Of a stretch of DNA of 64,000 nucleotides, positions 1 through 11,760 are shown in pieces (positions within the stretch are counted from its first letter, which is position 1; each line of letters opens with the position of its first letter). Made by a program: the position numbers and the translations under genes. The notes below the pieces were generated by a model, which was not told where the DNA came from, searched no databases, and worked only from the letters and a program-made list of their open reading frames with translations. The DNA is taken from assembly GCA_019722365.1 (NCBI GenBank), contig JADFUC010002415.1, forward strand, positions 417,641-481,640, in the 5' to 3' direction. Source of the DNA: Lithospermum erythrorhizon. Its lineage: Eukaryota; Streptophyta; Magnoliopsida; Boraginales; Boraginaceae.

Positions 1-2288
1 GTAAAGAGAGGCGGTGGGTGAGTTTTATTAAAAAAACCACAAGCAATCATGAAAAACGACGAAAGAGGTAGCACAATATTGAATGATCTGGGACACGTGT
101 CGAAAGGGTTTGGGTGACGAAAGCAGTTGTGATTAGGTTTTCTAGGCGATGTGTGAGACAGTGAGTGTGTGACGCCTCAACAATGGGATGATGGAGCCCC
201 ACTACCATTTATTCTATTTCCATCACATTTCTTGTCAATATTAGGCATCATTCAACTTTAGAATAGGGTAGTTCAACCAAAGGGGTTGGTTTCAGTAAAA
301 TTAATTACAGTCCTCACCGTTTAAAGGTTACAGCTTTAATTTTAAATTACTAGATCGGTAATAATCTCCTTAAACAGTAAAAAAAAAAACTCGAATATAT
401 AATGTCCTTCAATTTGGAATACTATCCCATTATTCTAAACTTTTTATGATTGAAAAAAAAAAATTAGAGTACTTGCTCACAAGTTAATTTTTATCTTTAA
501 CCATTTGTAATGAATTAACATTAGAGTTCATATAGAAGTTTATCAGGTTAGAATCTTCAAATATGTTAAGAACCTATATAAAACTCAAATTTTGAGCATT
601 AATATTTCATCCTCCAATCTATATTATGCATGCCATTACATTTTCTCTTTGCTATCCGGTCATTTTTTTACGTAATATTAACAATTAATTATGTAAAATT
701 GCATAATAAAAGACATGCTTTTGGAGTACACAAAAATTTAAGCTCTTGAAATGATAAAAGTAAGATAAGGAGTGTATTTATTGAAATTTTTTGTTTTAAG
801 AAAATTGATGTGAATCTAACAAAAATCTTAGGCTCAGATTTCAAAAATATTGTCCATTTAAACATTTTGAATCTTATTAAAGCTTTTTGTGTGAATTAAC
901 ATTCTGAGATAAGAAACAAAACGTGAGCGTAGAATCTTTGTTAGATTAGTTAATATCACATTTTGAAACTCTCCAGCTTTTATAATTTTGCGTGTATAAT
1001 TAGAATATTTCACGTTTAAGCAGGTAATCTTTAGAGGCAGTGAAAGTTAAAATGAACGTCTTTTTAATTTGGAAAAATAGTAGACATACTAGCTTTTATC
1101 GGAAAATCATACGTCATGAGTGCATATAATTGAGGCTCATAAGTTACTTAATGCCCATACCAATAACGTACAAAAAACTATTTTAGATAATTTATATTTA
1201 TAATTAAATCTTACAAAATTAACACAACCACCACTCAGTCATCTTTTCAGGAGACACAGTCATCTTCTCCCAGAGACTCGGTCACATCTCCGGCGAAGGG
1301 CAGCCGATGATCCTCTCCAACAGAACAAAAAATTACGGCAATTATCTCCGGACAAAATTAGGCTAATTTTTTAAATAAAACCCAAAAAAACTTTGATACT
1401 CCAGAAACTTAAAATTTATTGAAAAAAATAGAGAAAAAATATCAAAAGTACATTAGTACCCAAAACATACCAAAAAAGAGTACATTAATACTCAAATATG
1501 AAAAAACATCTGAAAGGTGCATTACTATACGCGAATCTTCAAAATGTTGAAAATAAAGATTAAGATATATGAGTACAGATCGAAACAAATCGAAAACAAA
1601 GATTAGATGGTTAATAAATAGAGTGCTTGTGTACTCTAAGGAGTCAATAAATCGAAAACAAAAGAATTAGACGGTTGATAAGCCAGAGTGCATGTATAAT
1701 TGTAACTGAAACATATATATATGAAAGAGTACTCATATACTCTCAATCGAATATTAGATATTGCATAAAAAGAGTACATATGCACTCTGACATATATATG
1801 AAAAAGTACTCATATACTCTAAATATGATAAAGCTGAAACTCAGAATTAAATAATAATAATGAAGATTAAAACACAAATCGGAAATAATGGTACAAACAG
1901 GAGAGAATCTAACATTTATCATCCATCTCCAGTAAAAAATTAGTAAAAATCGGTAGTAAAAATAAAAAACTAATCATTAAAAATACATGAATAGATGAAC
2001 TTGACCGGATTTGCATCACCACCACAAAAACATACAAAACAAATTAAAGAAACAGATGTACAAACACACACAACCAACAAAGAAAAGAAAAGAGACGAAG
2101 AGAAGAAGAATGAGTGGAGCCGTAGATGTGGAAAAGGGTGAAAGGAATGTAATTTGGGAAGTTTAGATTTTTGGTTTAATTGCTTCTTAAGCATAGGATA
2201 TAAAATGTGAGATCGTATATCATAAAGAATTGTTCAAGAATAATAAACAAACATGTAGGCAAGGAAACTGGCATTTGGAAAACCAGCT
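1..2288. other. AT-rich intergenic DNA 3' of RAE1
   Basis: No frame here resembles a known protein. The sequence is AT-rich with many A and T runs. Positions 1240-1320 are less AT-rich but stop-interrupted in the frames I read. The stretch just below 2289 must hold the RAE1 3' UTR, but I see no clear AATAAA on the minus strand near the stop. A 74-codon open frame at 1970-2194 is low-complexity (Ser/Phe/Leu-rich) and most likely spurious. Confidence 0.6.
1405..1830. repeat. Degenerate GAGTAC/GTACTC repeat cluster
   Basis: The motif AGAGTACATTA and its complement-like forms (GTACTCATATACTCT, GAGTGCATGTATA) recur about a dozen times in ~420 bp. The clearest pair is a TATATATGAAA(G/A)AGTACTCATATACTCT unit near 1715-1744 and 1790-1820. 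Units vary in length and spacing, so this is an old, decayed tandem repeat with short internal palindromes. No function is implied. Confidence 0.55.
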
Positions 2289-5200
2289 TCACTTTCTTCC
2301 AGAAGCTCCACTTCGCGGTTTGCTTTTAACATCGGATTCCTGAAAGGACCAGTAGAGAGTCAACGACCAAAAAAAAAGATCGTCGATATATTTCTAGTTA
2401 AGGGTTTCAACTTACTGGAGGCAAGTGCAGATATATATGAGTCTTTGCATTGGATGGGTTATGGTTTTGAGCACCCTTGTTCCAATCATAACATACCTAA
2501 TAGTTATCAAATTTGACATGCCCAAATAGCTTTAGCGTCTTACACTATAGATATGATCAGATAGAAAAACCGAAAAACATACCGCATAAGAAAAAATTGA
2601 TCCATCGTTGTTGAATGTGCTGCATGAGATGGGTTGGGGGCACCTTGCCATGTTCTTCAAATACACAAAACAGAATATGAATTGATAATTCGGTAACTGA
2701 AACTTTTGAAACAAATTCATCATCCAAAGATGTTACACTAGCACCAGATCAGTCCGACAAATTGCATAATCAGAGCATAATGAAGTAAACTAGGTTAGAA
2801 ATAAGAAGTTAGAACCTTTCAATGTCCTTCCATTAATCAACAACAAAACATGATAAAAGACCGAACTCAAACTAGCAGAGCCTATGTAAATGCTCACCGG
2901 TGCACATGGTGAGCAGTGTACGTCTAACAGTAGATGGAGAATGATTATGAACTCCCACAAGATTAGAACAATAAAATAGCACAAAGAGCCTTGAAAAAAT
3001 CAACTGTAGATCAGTGATTCTTTTATCATGGAAATACAACATTGGTTTGGTTAATTACATGAAAAATTAGCGGATGCAAAATCAGGGGAATTTCCAAATT
3101 GGCTCTGCTAATTTCATGGGAGTTGAACTCATTTTAAAATCATTTTCAATCATCAACGGAACAAAATCACACTAAGAAAAAAGATTACATATTCATGTAG
3201 TCAAAATAATGAAAATTTCAGAGGGAATTTTTTATACCTTAAGTCTTTGTTTGCTATCTTTGTCCCAAAAGTTGAAACCACCATCAGACCCAGCAGTTGC
3301 AAATGTATGATATTGCTGAAACGAAAGGTGGTGAACATAGATTAGCAATGTGAAGAACAACCCAGTATATGAGCCACAATGAGGGGAAGGTTTGTACTTA
3401 TAATAACATCACAGATGCCCATTTCAAAAAAGAGAAATATGCAGTACTATTTTTTAGTATGATCCGGGAACATTTTAATGGGTTTGGAAGGAAACCAGGT
3501 TGGTAAAATAAATATTCCAATAATCTCATAAATGATCTTGAGCAAAGACCCTTCTTTTGTGAGAAGCCAGAATGGTTTGGCCAACTCCACACAATGAGAT
3601 CAACTCGTAGACATAGCAACCTAACTGACATTGAAAATTAGATCTTACAGGATGGAAATTTAGCGAGTTGACAGAATAAATGTCATTGCCATCTCTGTGG
3701 CATTTAAAAGTGAAGTTTTTGCTTTGATGTGCATCATCTAGATGATGTACTCCAACCCTTCCTTCAATTGAGCCAACCTACAGAGTTAATGTAAAACATT
3801 TCATTTGAGTTCTGAAATACTCCGTACAACAAAGATGAATAGAACCCTATATAATAGAGCTGAAAACCAATAAGAATGGAGAGAACTAACCAAGAATCCT
3901 TGCTGATCAGGGAAAGCAGCTAAGCATCTTGTCTGGTATTTCAAAGGTGAAACAATTCTCTTGAACTCAGTCTGCGGAGATGAATTTTCAGTCAAGTAAC
4001 CAAGTTACACGCAAATATAATAATGTAACAAAATAGCACATGCTAACAGAAAGTGGTATAAGGCATAAAACTTCACTGGTGGAATAAACCTTAAAACTGA
4101 TGAAGGAAAAGTGATGTGCCACAACTATTAAATTAACAACGATAGCAAGAAAAGGCCAGACATTCATAAAAGCATGTCATATAGGACTAGAAACTCAAGC
4201 AAATTGAGGGACTTTGAGTCTCTGAACTGGACTATTGATAAATAAGAGTAAATCAGAAATCTTTTCTTATCCTCATACCACTCTCTCAATACATAATCTA
4301 GTGTTCTGGAAGGCGTAGTTATTAATAGTAATATGAACCAATAGAATAAATTCAGAGAGAACAACAGTAATCCCTGAAATCCTGTAGAACGAAAGTCAAA
4401 ACAGGACTTAGAGTATCTCATTTGAGAAAGGTGGGTATTCAGGAAACAAAAGCTATCAATAATTCATTGACAGAATGAATGCACTCTAACTTCAAATCTT
4501 ATCCCTCCTCTTGGAAATCATCCTTGTGAAAACAGTAGGGAAGAATTCTGAGGCGGCCTTACAACATTGAAATAATTAAAAGTGAAGGAAAATGTTTGAG
4601 AGCAGAGAGAACAAGAGATATAGACAAAATAATACTTGGGGATTTTGCAAGTTGAAGACGATGATATTTCTATCAGCAGTGCCAACAACCATTAACGGAT
4701 ACTTCACATTAAGGGCAAAACATCGCTCTGGAAGGGTTTGTACATGGACAGGATTTTGCTGCCTCAAATCCCAATACCTAGAAAAAAGAGAAAATTTATA
4801 AAACCAAACCAAACCTAGCCTTATCCCACTAAGTAGGGTGAAAAAGAGAAATTGTATCAAGACTAAAATTATTTTAACAATGAGATTGCGAAAAGAATAA
4901 ACGAACTCACATCACAGAGGGAAAGGGACAGAAGTAACTTCATGGTGATTATCACAAGTGTAAACTCAGATGCCCCAAGCCCCCAACCAAATGAATACAT
5001 GCGTAAACTCAATAGTGAATAGCCATGCTTACTTCAAAGTCTTGTCCCAGCTTCCAGTTACAAGAAGATTCATTTCAGGAACCCAAGCCATATCTTTAAC
5101 TGGAGCATCATGCACAGCTACTTGGACAGGCTGGCCACCAGATAGTAGAGGCCACATCTTTGCTTGTTTATCACAACCTCCAGAAAAGACGGTCGTCCCA

Positions 5201-6845
5201 TCGTCTTTCCACGCCGAGCATAGAACCTTTTTAGAGATGAAACAGCGAATAGAAAGAATTATTAATGTAAATGTCGCCAGTAAAACATCGAAGAATCTGT
5301 TAATAATTTTACCGGCTGGTCATGCGTTATAGATGCCTTTGGAGCAGAGGATACCACATTCCCCGACTTTGTTATCTCCCAGCACCGAACCTGAAAGACA
5401 AATACTGTATCATTCAATATTTTGCATTTACAACCATCGCTTTGCCGGTGTGCTCCAACTTAGAACAGCAGAAAAGATGTGAACACAACTATCTTCTCCA
5501 TTTCAGACTGAATTACATGACCTCTTTTGCAGAACTAGCACAAATTATAAAAACTAAAAAAAATAGCATATTGTATTTTTTGGGACAAAAATACCTCCAT
5601 CTGTATCTATTTTATCAATCTATATCATAAGTATCTCATGATATTTTTGTCCTAAAACATAAAGGGTGCTCTTTTTTGCAATTTCTAATAATATGTGCTA
5701 AAAATTGCAAAAAATAAGTCTAAAGGTCCCCTTCTTGCTAATTTCCCAATTATTGTGACAAAACTATTAATCAACATAATAGCATGACAAATATACAACT
5801 TTACAGTATTTCAAGAAGGAAAAACAATATAAAATTAAATTAGTTTTTAAGACGAATAGCTTGACAAATAAAGAGTTAATTGCTTATATAGTCCCCAATA
5901 ATTATTAATCAGTGGGCAGAGTTTGGTCAGTATTAATTATGCTTGTCAAATCAATCGACATTGTCATGTGATAGTATGGTCCCGAAATGATAAAATTTGC
6001 ACATTGGTCCATGTCTTGGATGTCCAAAATAGAGGCAGATATGCAATATTCACATCATTCAGTAACAAGCTAATATTTGTCTTAGCTTCGGAACTATGTC
6101 TAAATAATCTGTGCTCTGGACTAAAGCGCATCATCAGGTCTATATCTACTACTCCCTCAGAGCTCAATTTCATTTCATCATCCAGCAAAACCTTCTCGTT
6201 TCATTATAATTTCTTTTGTTTACTTTATCAATCTGACTTTTTTCCTTTTTCCATTAGACTCTAAAAATCTCTCTTTTTGAAATTTAGATGATCGATTAAA
6301 TTGAGACGGAGGGATCAATATATTAGCAATGAACTAAAAAATACACAACCTTTACATCCTATTTAACGAAATAAAGCAATGTACTAGTTCATTCAAATTG
6401 TAACGCAACAAAAAAAAATTCCACAGCTATTAAGACTCATGAAACTACTACACATTATAATATTTCTCAAAAATTTAAAAATGAAATGCAGAATCAAACA
6501 TCACCTGATTATCCCATGAAGTTGCAATTAGATGATTCGACTTTGGACTAAAACAAAGACTTGAAACTGAATCACTAGGTGGTTGAGAAACCTATTTCAC
6601 AATAATTAAAACCATAAATCAACATCAAAATATTTTGTATAGGTTGCATAATATTTAGTGAAAAATATCAAAATATAGTAGTTCAACTTAATTTACTCGT
6701 AACATGATAATTTTAATATAAATTGGAGTTGTACATGTTAATTAAGACATTAAAAAATGTTGGTTTTGTTAATTGAATAAATAATTACCTCGGTAGACTT
6801 GTTGGGGTTTTCATTGGGTAGTGCCTGAGAACCAAAGCCAGACAT
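2289..6845 (-). CDS. RAE1: mRNA export factor RAE1 (WD40 protein), complete, 11 exons
   Basis: RAE1 is a seven-bladed WD40 protein of the nuclear pore that works with nucleoporin Nup98 in mRNA export. Exons, in transcription order (minus strand): 6845-6789, 6591-6505, 5390-5313, 5226-5033, 4777-4636, 3971-3891, 3777-3649, 3315-3238, 2654-2583, 2496-2416, 2339-2289. All introns are GT-AG. The joined frame has no stop and gives 349 aa, the length I recall for plant RAE1. It starts MSGFGSQALPNENPN and ends SGASGRK. WD-type repeats are visible: LIATSWDNQVRCWEI, VFSGGCDKQAKMW, LLVTGSWDKTLKYWDL, MVVGTADRNIIVFNL, GFLVGSIEGRVGVHHL, TFATAGSDGGFNFWDKD and a final CSTFNNDGSIFSYAVCYDW. The 1.1-kb intron 2 contains a MITE. 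There is no frameshift anywhere, unlike most other genes in the window. Exon edges are read by eye from splice consensus and phase, and every exon length fits its reading phase. Confidence 0.97.
6150..6320. mobile_element. Stowaway-like MITE in RAE1 intron 2
   Basis: A ~170-bp element begins TA-CTCCCTCAGAGCTCAATTT and ends with the imperfect inverse AAATTGAGACGGAGGGA. TA-flanked CTCCCTC termini are typical of Stowaway (Tc1/mariner-derived) MITEs. The interior is T-rich and non-coding. It is far from both splice sites and should be removed with the intron. Confidence 0.75.
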
Positions 6846-8590
6846 TATAAGTTTGTCTGATATCAAATGTAAGAGTATAATTTGAATAAATTAGTTATCA
6901 GACAAACTATTTAGAATATGTAATAGAATAAATTCCATATTGCGGTAATGAAAAGCGGAGACAAAGATGGAAGCCGAAGCCCACTTGAAAATCTAGGTTA
7001 GGCCATGTTTCTCGATGAAAGTTTAGAAACGGACTGTTGTTAACGAATCCGTTCGAATTATATCGGTTTTGCAAATGAAAATGACTAGCATCTAGAGTGT
7101 TCGTTGGTGTTAGAAGCGCAGACACTACATAAAAAAATACTATTTATAATCACATTTTAATTGAAACCACCCGTATCGAGATAAATCTTATCTTGATTAT
7201 TCTTTAATTATATTATTAAAAATTAAAAAATTAAAATTGTCGAGTATTTTAAAAGGCAATTCAATTATATAAATTTGCCTTTAGAATAATGAATAATGAA
7301 TAATTGATGGTCGAAAGTTCGATTTCAAAAAAGTCAACGTCGATTAAAGTAGATTGGAGGAAGTAGTTCAGATTGTTAAGTTTTTTACTAGTTTATAGAA
7401 TGTCTTGAAGTTCAAAATTTGTCCAAATATTTTTTAGCCTTTGTTCGCCTATATTCTCTAAAAAATAAATATACATGTTAATTTTTATATTATTTTAAAT
7501 GATGAAATGAATCTGCGTGTTGAAATGCATGAATTACATCCCACTTTAGTAGGTGATATATAGATCATTTAAAGCTAAAGCGAGTTGGGCCCACGGCGGA
7601 AAAACGACACATGAAGTAATAGGCTGCTTGAGATGGTGGCCAGAGTGTCGCGTCAGGGAGTTAGTCTGATATTCTACATCTTTATAATCTATCTACATTT
7701 CGTAGTGTTCTTGCGAAAGCTACTGATTTCTGTTCTGATCTGTCTGACTTATATCTGGCTTAATTAAGCATTCGTCGGAGTGTTTGTGATCATGCTGCAT
7801 GGTCAGCATTTTTCAGTCTGCGGCGGATCAAGTCTTGGACTCATGAGGACCACGAGTGCAATATTTCAGCCTTAGAGCGGTTCTAAGAGGGCTTGGTTTC
7901 AGCCAGACAGAAAAAGGCTATTCAGCATTAGGCGACTCGGATTGTAGAAAGTCGAATTTGTAATCTGAAGTATCTTAATAGAGTGCTTTATTGACGTTTG
8001 TCGTCTAAGTTATTCTAGCGATTACATTTAACAGTAAGGATTTTAATTATTCGGATAATTACTTAATTGCTCCAGGTATCAAGGATGAACTTGTGCTTGA
8101 ACGTGGCCCGTTGACCGAACAACTTTTTGGTCGAGTTTCCCTTATTCGGTGCATTTAAGTAATTGTACAAACATTTGCCAGGTGGATTCTTTAAACAGAA
8201 TTTTTAGCCGATTATATTAACTCATCAAACATTCAGACGATTGAGCATGAAATCACGAGAAAAATTTGGTAAAATAGCACCATCTGATCAAATTTTTAAA
8301 TATTTAGCACCCTTCACAAATTATTTACCTACTAGTTTAGTGCTTCAAATAATGTTATTAAGAAACATATATAAAACCCATATTTATTTAAATCTCTAAC
8401 AACTCGACTCAAACTTGAAAGTCCAATGACTCAAATACGGATTGATATGTAAAGAGATTTGTGAACTGAAGTTGAAACTTAATTTTAAATACGACTTCAA
8501 TTAGATTAATAATTCAAATACAACAATGAAAGTGGGGAGTCTCTAGTACTGAGGCATGGTGAGGCAAATGGAAAGGACAAAATAGGTGAT
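6846..8590. other. Intergenic region upstream of RAE1
   Basis: This holds the RAE1 promoter and 5' UTR (directly above 6845), but I cannot place a convincing TATA box or start site. From 7560 to 8200 composition is more balanced and resembles decayed repeat sequence, with frames broken by frequent stops. No protein similarity recognised. Confidence 0.5.
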
Positions 8591-8593
8591 TTT

Positions 8594-8685
8594 GGGGGCT
8601 ATATAATAAGGATGCATGAGATATGTATGTGTGTGGGGGGCTATATAAGCCAAGGATGCATGCAAGAATCATGTATGTGTATGGG
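8594..8685. repeat. ~45-bp tandem duplication
   Basis: Two head-to-tail copies of GGGGGCTATATAA...GGATGCATG...ATGTATGTGT...GGGG lie at about 8594-8638 and 8636-8685. They share CTATATAA, GGATGCATG and TATGTGTGTG/TATGTGTATG cores, with a few substitutions and short indels. No coding potential. Confidence 0.65.
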
Positions 8686-9539
8686 CTCGATTAGAACATT
8701 GCACAAAGTGTTGTGGGCTCCAAGGAGACATGACAGTAGGTTCTGTAATTGTATATCGACTTGGATGGATTATAGTGCAGCTAACATCTGAAATGGAGTT
8801 CCAGGGGTAGAGGGTGATTCTCCCAGACAAGGAAGAGACAGTTGAAATTCAAAACAACACTGGAGATTTATTGCACCAGTTCTTGCTTGTGGTTACATAC
8901 TTACTCACTTTGTAAGATAAACCCACATTAGATTGCTACTGGTGCAACTTGCTACTCAATAATCTGGGGATCACATTTGCTGCAAGTTGCACAATTTTCA
9001 ACAAGTATAAGGCTGATTGATTACCAGAACACAACTTCTCTCTTTGTTTGCTTTGCTTATATTTGTTCTTCATATTGCTTATGTTTGCTTATGTTGTTCC
9101 TTTCATGGTAGCTATTTCGAATAAGACAATTAACTGCTTAAATTTGGTTATGTTATTCTTTCATGATTACTCTTTCAATTTTAACTTTAATACTAGCTAG
9201 CAGATTATCGATTATTGAGTAAAATCTGAATGCTTAGTTATTATAAATAAAAAATTCTGTATTAATTTTGAAATAGTTGTTACATTATTAATTAATATTT
9301 TATTAATTTATAGTAAATCTTTTCGAATTCTGGCTTGTCTTTTCAGCTTGAAGCAATTGTTGTCTGATAGTATGCGTATATCGAATAAAGTGAACATTTG
9401 AATGAACTCTCAATCTACACACGGAAGTTCTTCTGATGATGGAAAATTAGAAGCAGCGATTGAGTGGGGGTGATTCAACCAAAAACAAAAATAATTTAGT
9501 CATTAAAAAAACAATTTAGTCATTTTTTTAAAAACCTTC
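8686..9539. other. Non-coding stretch, nothing recognised
   Basis: Mixed AT-rich sequence with no open frame of note and no recognised element. Stop codons are frequent in all frames. Confidence 0.45.
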
Positions 9540-10790
9540 ATAAATCGTACTAATAAATATTTAGAATATAAGAAATTATTAATTTATGTGAATTATTAAT
9601 TTAACCTCTATCCATGAGTTGGAATTAAATGAAAATATTACTCTTTAGAGATTATTACATAATCGAGTATTAATTATCAGTATCTACTATAGTTGGTAAT
9701 TGAAAAAAATAAAAATGAATTGTTAATTTACCTCATATTCCCGAATTAGGACTAAATCCAATATTATCTTAGAGTTTATTAAATAATCGATTATTAATTT
9801 ATAGAGTTTATTGTACTTGATAATTATAAAAAAAATTTAAAAGACGAAAAAAGCATAGTGAAATATAGTAGTAGTAAAAAAGCTGAAAAAAGAATGAAAA
9901 ACATGGATATTATTTTATTATTAGCACCGCTTGAGTGAATAAATTAAAGAGTTTATTAAATAATCGAGTTACTCATGGTTGATAATTGTAAAAAAAAGCG
10001 AAAAAGGAACAAAAAAAGCATAATTAGGCGTATCTTTCGTCTTTACAAAAATGAAAAAAACACGAATTATTAATTTATTGCTTTTTGCTTATCGAGGCGG
10101 GACCGTCAAAAAATATATTATTAGAGTATTTATTAAATCATCAGTATTAATTTATCGAGTTTCACGGTAGTTGATAATAACAAACAAAAAACGATAAAGA
10201 ACCATATCCCAGTGGGACCGACAAAATATTATACCAAAATTTGATAAATATCGAGTTTATTGTAGTTGGTAATTGTAAAAAAAATTAAAATAGAAAGAAA
10301 AAAAGCATAATCATATAATTGTGTGTAAAATGTTGAAGAAACGAAAAAACATGAATTATTAATTTAACATCCTATCTCCGAGCCGTGACCGGTCAAAAAT
10401 ATTATTTTAGAGAGTTTATTATTAAATAATCTATAAATGTAATCAAACAAAAAAGTAAAAACAAGCCTAACATTAAAGAAAAGGAAAAGCTGAAAAAGGG
10501 GTAAAAATATTATTATCTTAAGAGTTTATTAAATGTCGAGATCACGTAATTGTAAAAAAAAGCGAAAAAGACTTAAAAAAAAGCATAGTAAGCGTATCTC
10601 GTCCCTTGCAAAATGAAAAAGGCCAAAAACACAATTATTAATTTATTTTATCTCGAAGGCGTTATTGGAATTGAAAATATTATTTTAGAGAGTTTATTAT
10701 TAAATAATTTATAAATGAAATCAAAAACCAAAAAAAAAAATGTAAAAAATAAACCTACACACAAAAGAAAAGGAAAATGAAAGGAAAAAA
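9540..10790. repeat. Degenerate AT-rich tandem array
   Basis: A set of landmarks recurs in the same order: AATTATTAATTTA(A/T), then a short C/G-richer patch (often ending GGGACCG or similar), then ATATTATTTTAGAG-AGTTTATTA-AATAATCGA, then (G)GTAATTGTAAAAAAAA, then an A/G-rich patch containing AAAAAAAGCATA. Blocks start near 9588, 9720, 10066, 10345 and 10633, with partial ones between. Spacing (about 130-350 bp) and sequence vary, so the array is old or badly resolved. It has no coding potential. It could be decayed satellite DNA or a stack of one small element. Confidence 0.6.
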
Positions 10791-11029
10791 AACCACTCTG
10801 CATCGCTCAGCGTGCGGAATACTGGCATGGGAAGGACATTTTATATGACCCCGTAGCATTGGTCAGCGCTCGAGCCTCTTTATAATCTGCTCAGTTCAGA
10901 TTGAGCAGGTTTCTTTTTGTCGATATTGGGGTTTGCTATTTTATGAATGAACTTACTATTTTACCCCTTTCTGACTTTAATTAATAACCAACTTAACTTG
11001 GACCTTATTTTGTTGCTTCAATGCAAATA

Positions 11030-11760
11030 TTTTTGGCTTTGCGATTCTATACGAGCATATTTTGACCGATTTGAACCTTGGGACATATTTTATTGTTCAT
11101 CGGCGTATTTATTGATTCGACCCAGATATTTTCGGTTGGTTTAGTATATTTTCGGTCGATTCGGCCCAGGCCAATATTTTAGATCAGTTTGACGAGACCA
11201 TATTTTAAACGTTTGACTGGAACCATATTTGCGGCCCCGATTCCACTCACGACCATATTTGCGGCGAAAGTATGGTCCCCAGTCAACAGCTGCTGAATCC
11301 CCGTTTAAGCGGGCAGAAAATATGGTCGAACAGGCGAGAATATGAATCCCCAGATTAAGGCGAAAATGTCCTCAATGTCAGCAGATTGAGAAAATATGGT
11401 TCGAATTGAAACTGGCACGGAAATATAGTCCCAATTCGAAGAACAGAAATATGGTCATGGGGTGAAGCAGGCGAAGAAATAACTCACCGGGTGAAAGCAG
11501 GCGAAAATATGGTCGGGGTCAGGCGGCCGAAAATATGGTCTGGGTGAAAGCAGGCATATATGGATTGGGGTCGGATCGGGGGCAGAAATATAGTTCCCAG
11601 GGAGAAAGCAGACATGTCGGTGGCAGGAAAATATGGTCCAGTCGAAAAAAGTGAAAATATAGTCGGAAGTCGAAGCGGGCCGAAAATATAGTTACGGGTG
11701 AAGCTTGGCCCCAAAAATATAATCGCTTGAATTAAAGCAGTAGAAAATACTGCTTCGAAA
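11030..11760. repeat. Minisatellite with inverted orientation about a centre near 11264
   Basis: Right of ~11264 a short unit around CGAAAATATGGTC, often followed by GGGTGAAGCAGGC, repeats about 14 times at 25-45-bp spacing (for example 11316, 11388, 11446, 11503, 11529, 11627, 11652, 11681). Left of the centre the same core appears as its reverse complement, (A)CCATATTT(T)GCGG, about nine times (for example 11142, 11196, 11221, 11251). The junction at 11251-11277 is itself near-palindromic (GACCATATTTGCGG / CGAAAGTATGGTC). Open frames read through the array only because the unit lacks stops, and I do not call them genes. Confidence 0.75.

Noticed and set aside
1970..2194. 74-codon minus-strand frame next to RAE1
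   Set aside because: Low-complexity Ser/Phe/Leu sequence in the RAE1 3' flank; no homology.
11484..11714. Minus-strand frame with FSPAFTR-like repeats
   Set aside because: It is produced by stop-free minisatellite units and not by a protein gene.
11316..11760. Regularly spaced short repeats resembling a CRISPR array
   Set aside because: The genome is a plant, units are imperfect, spacers are themselves similar (GGGTGAAGCAGGC), and there are no cas genes. It is a minisatellite.
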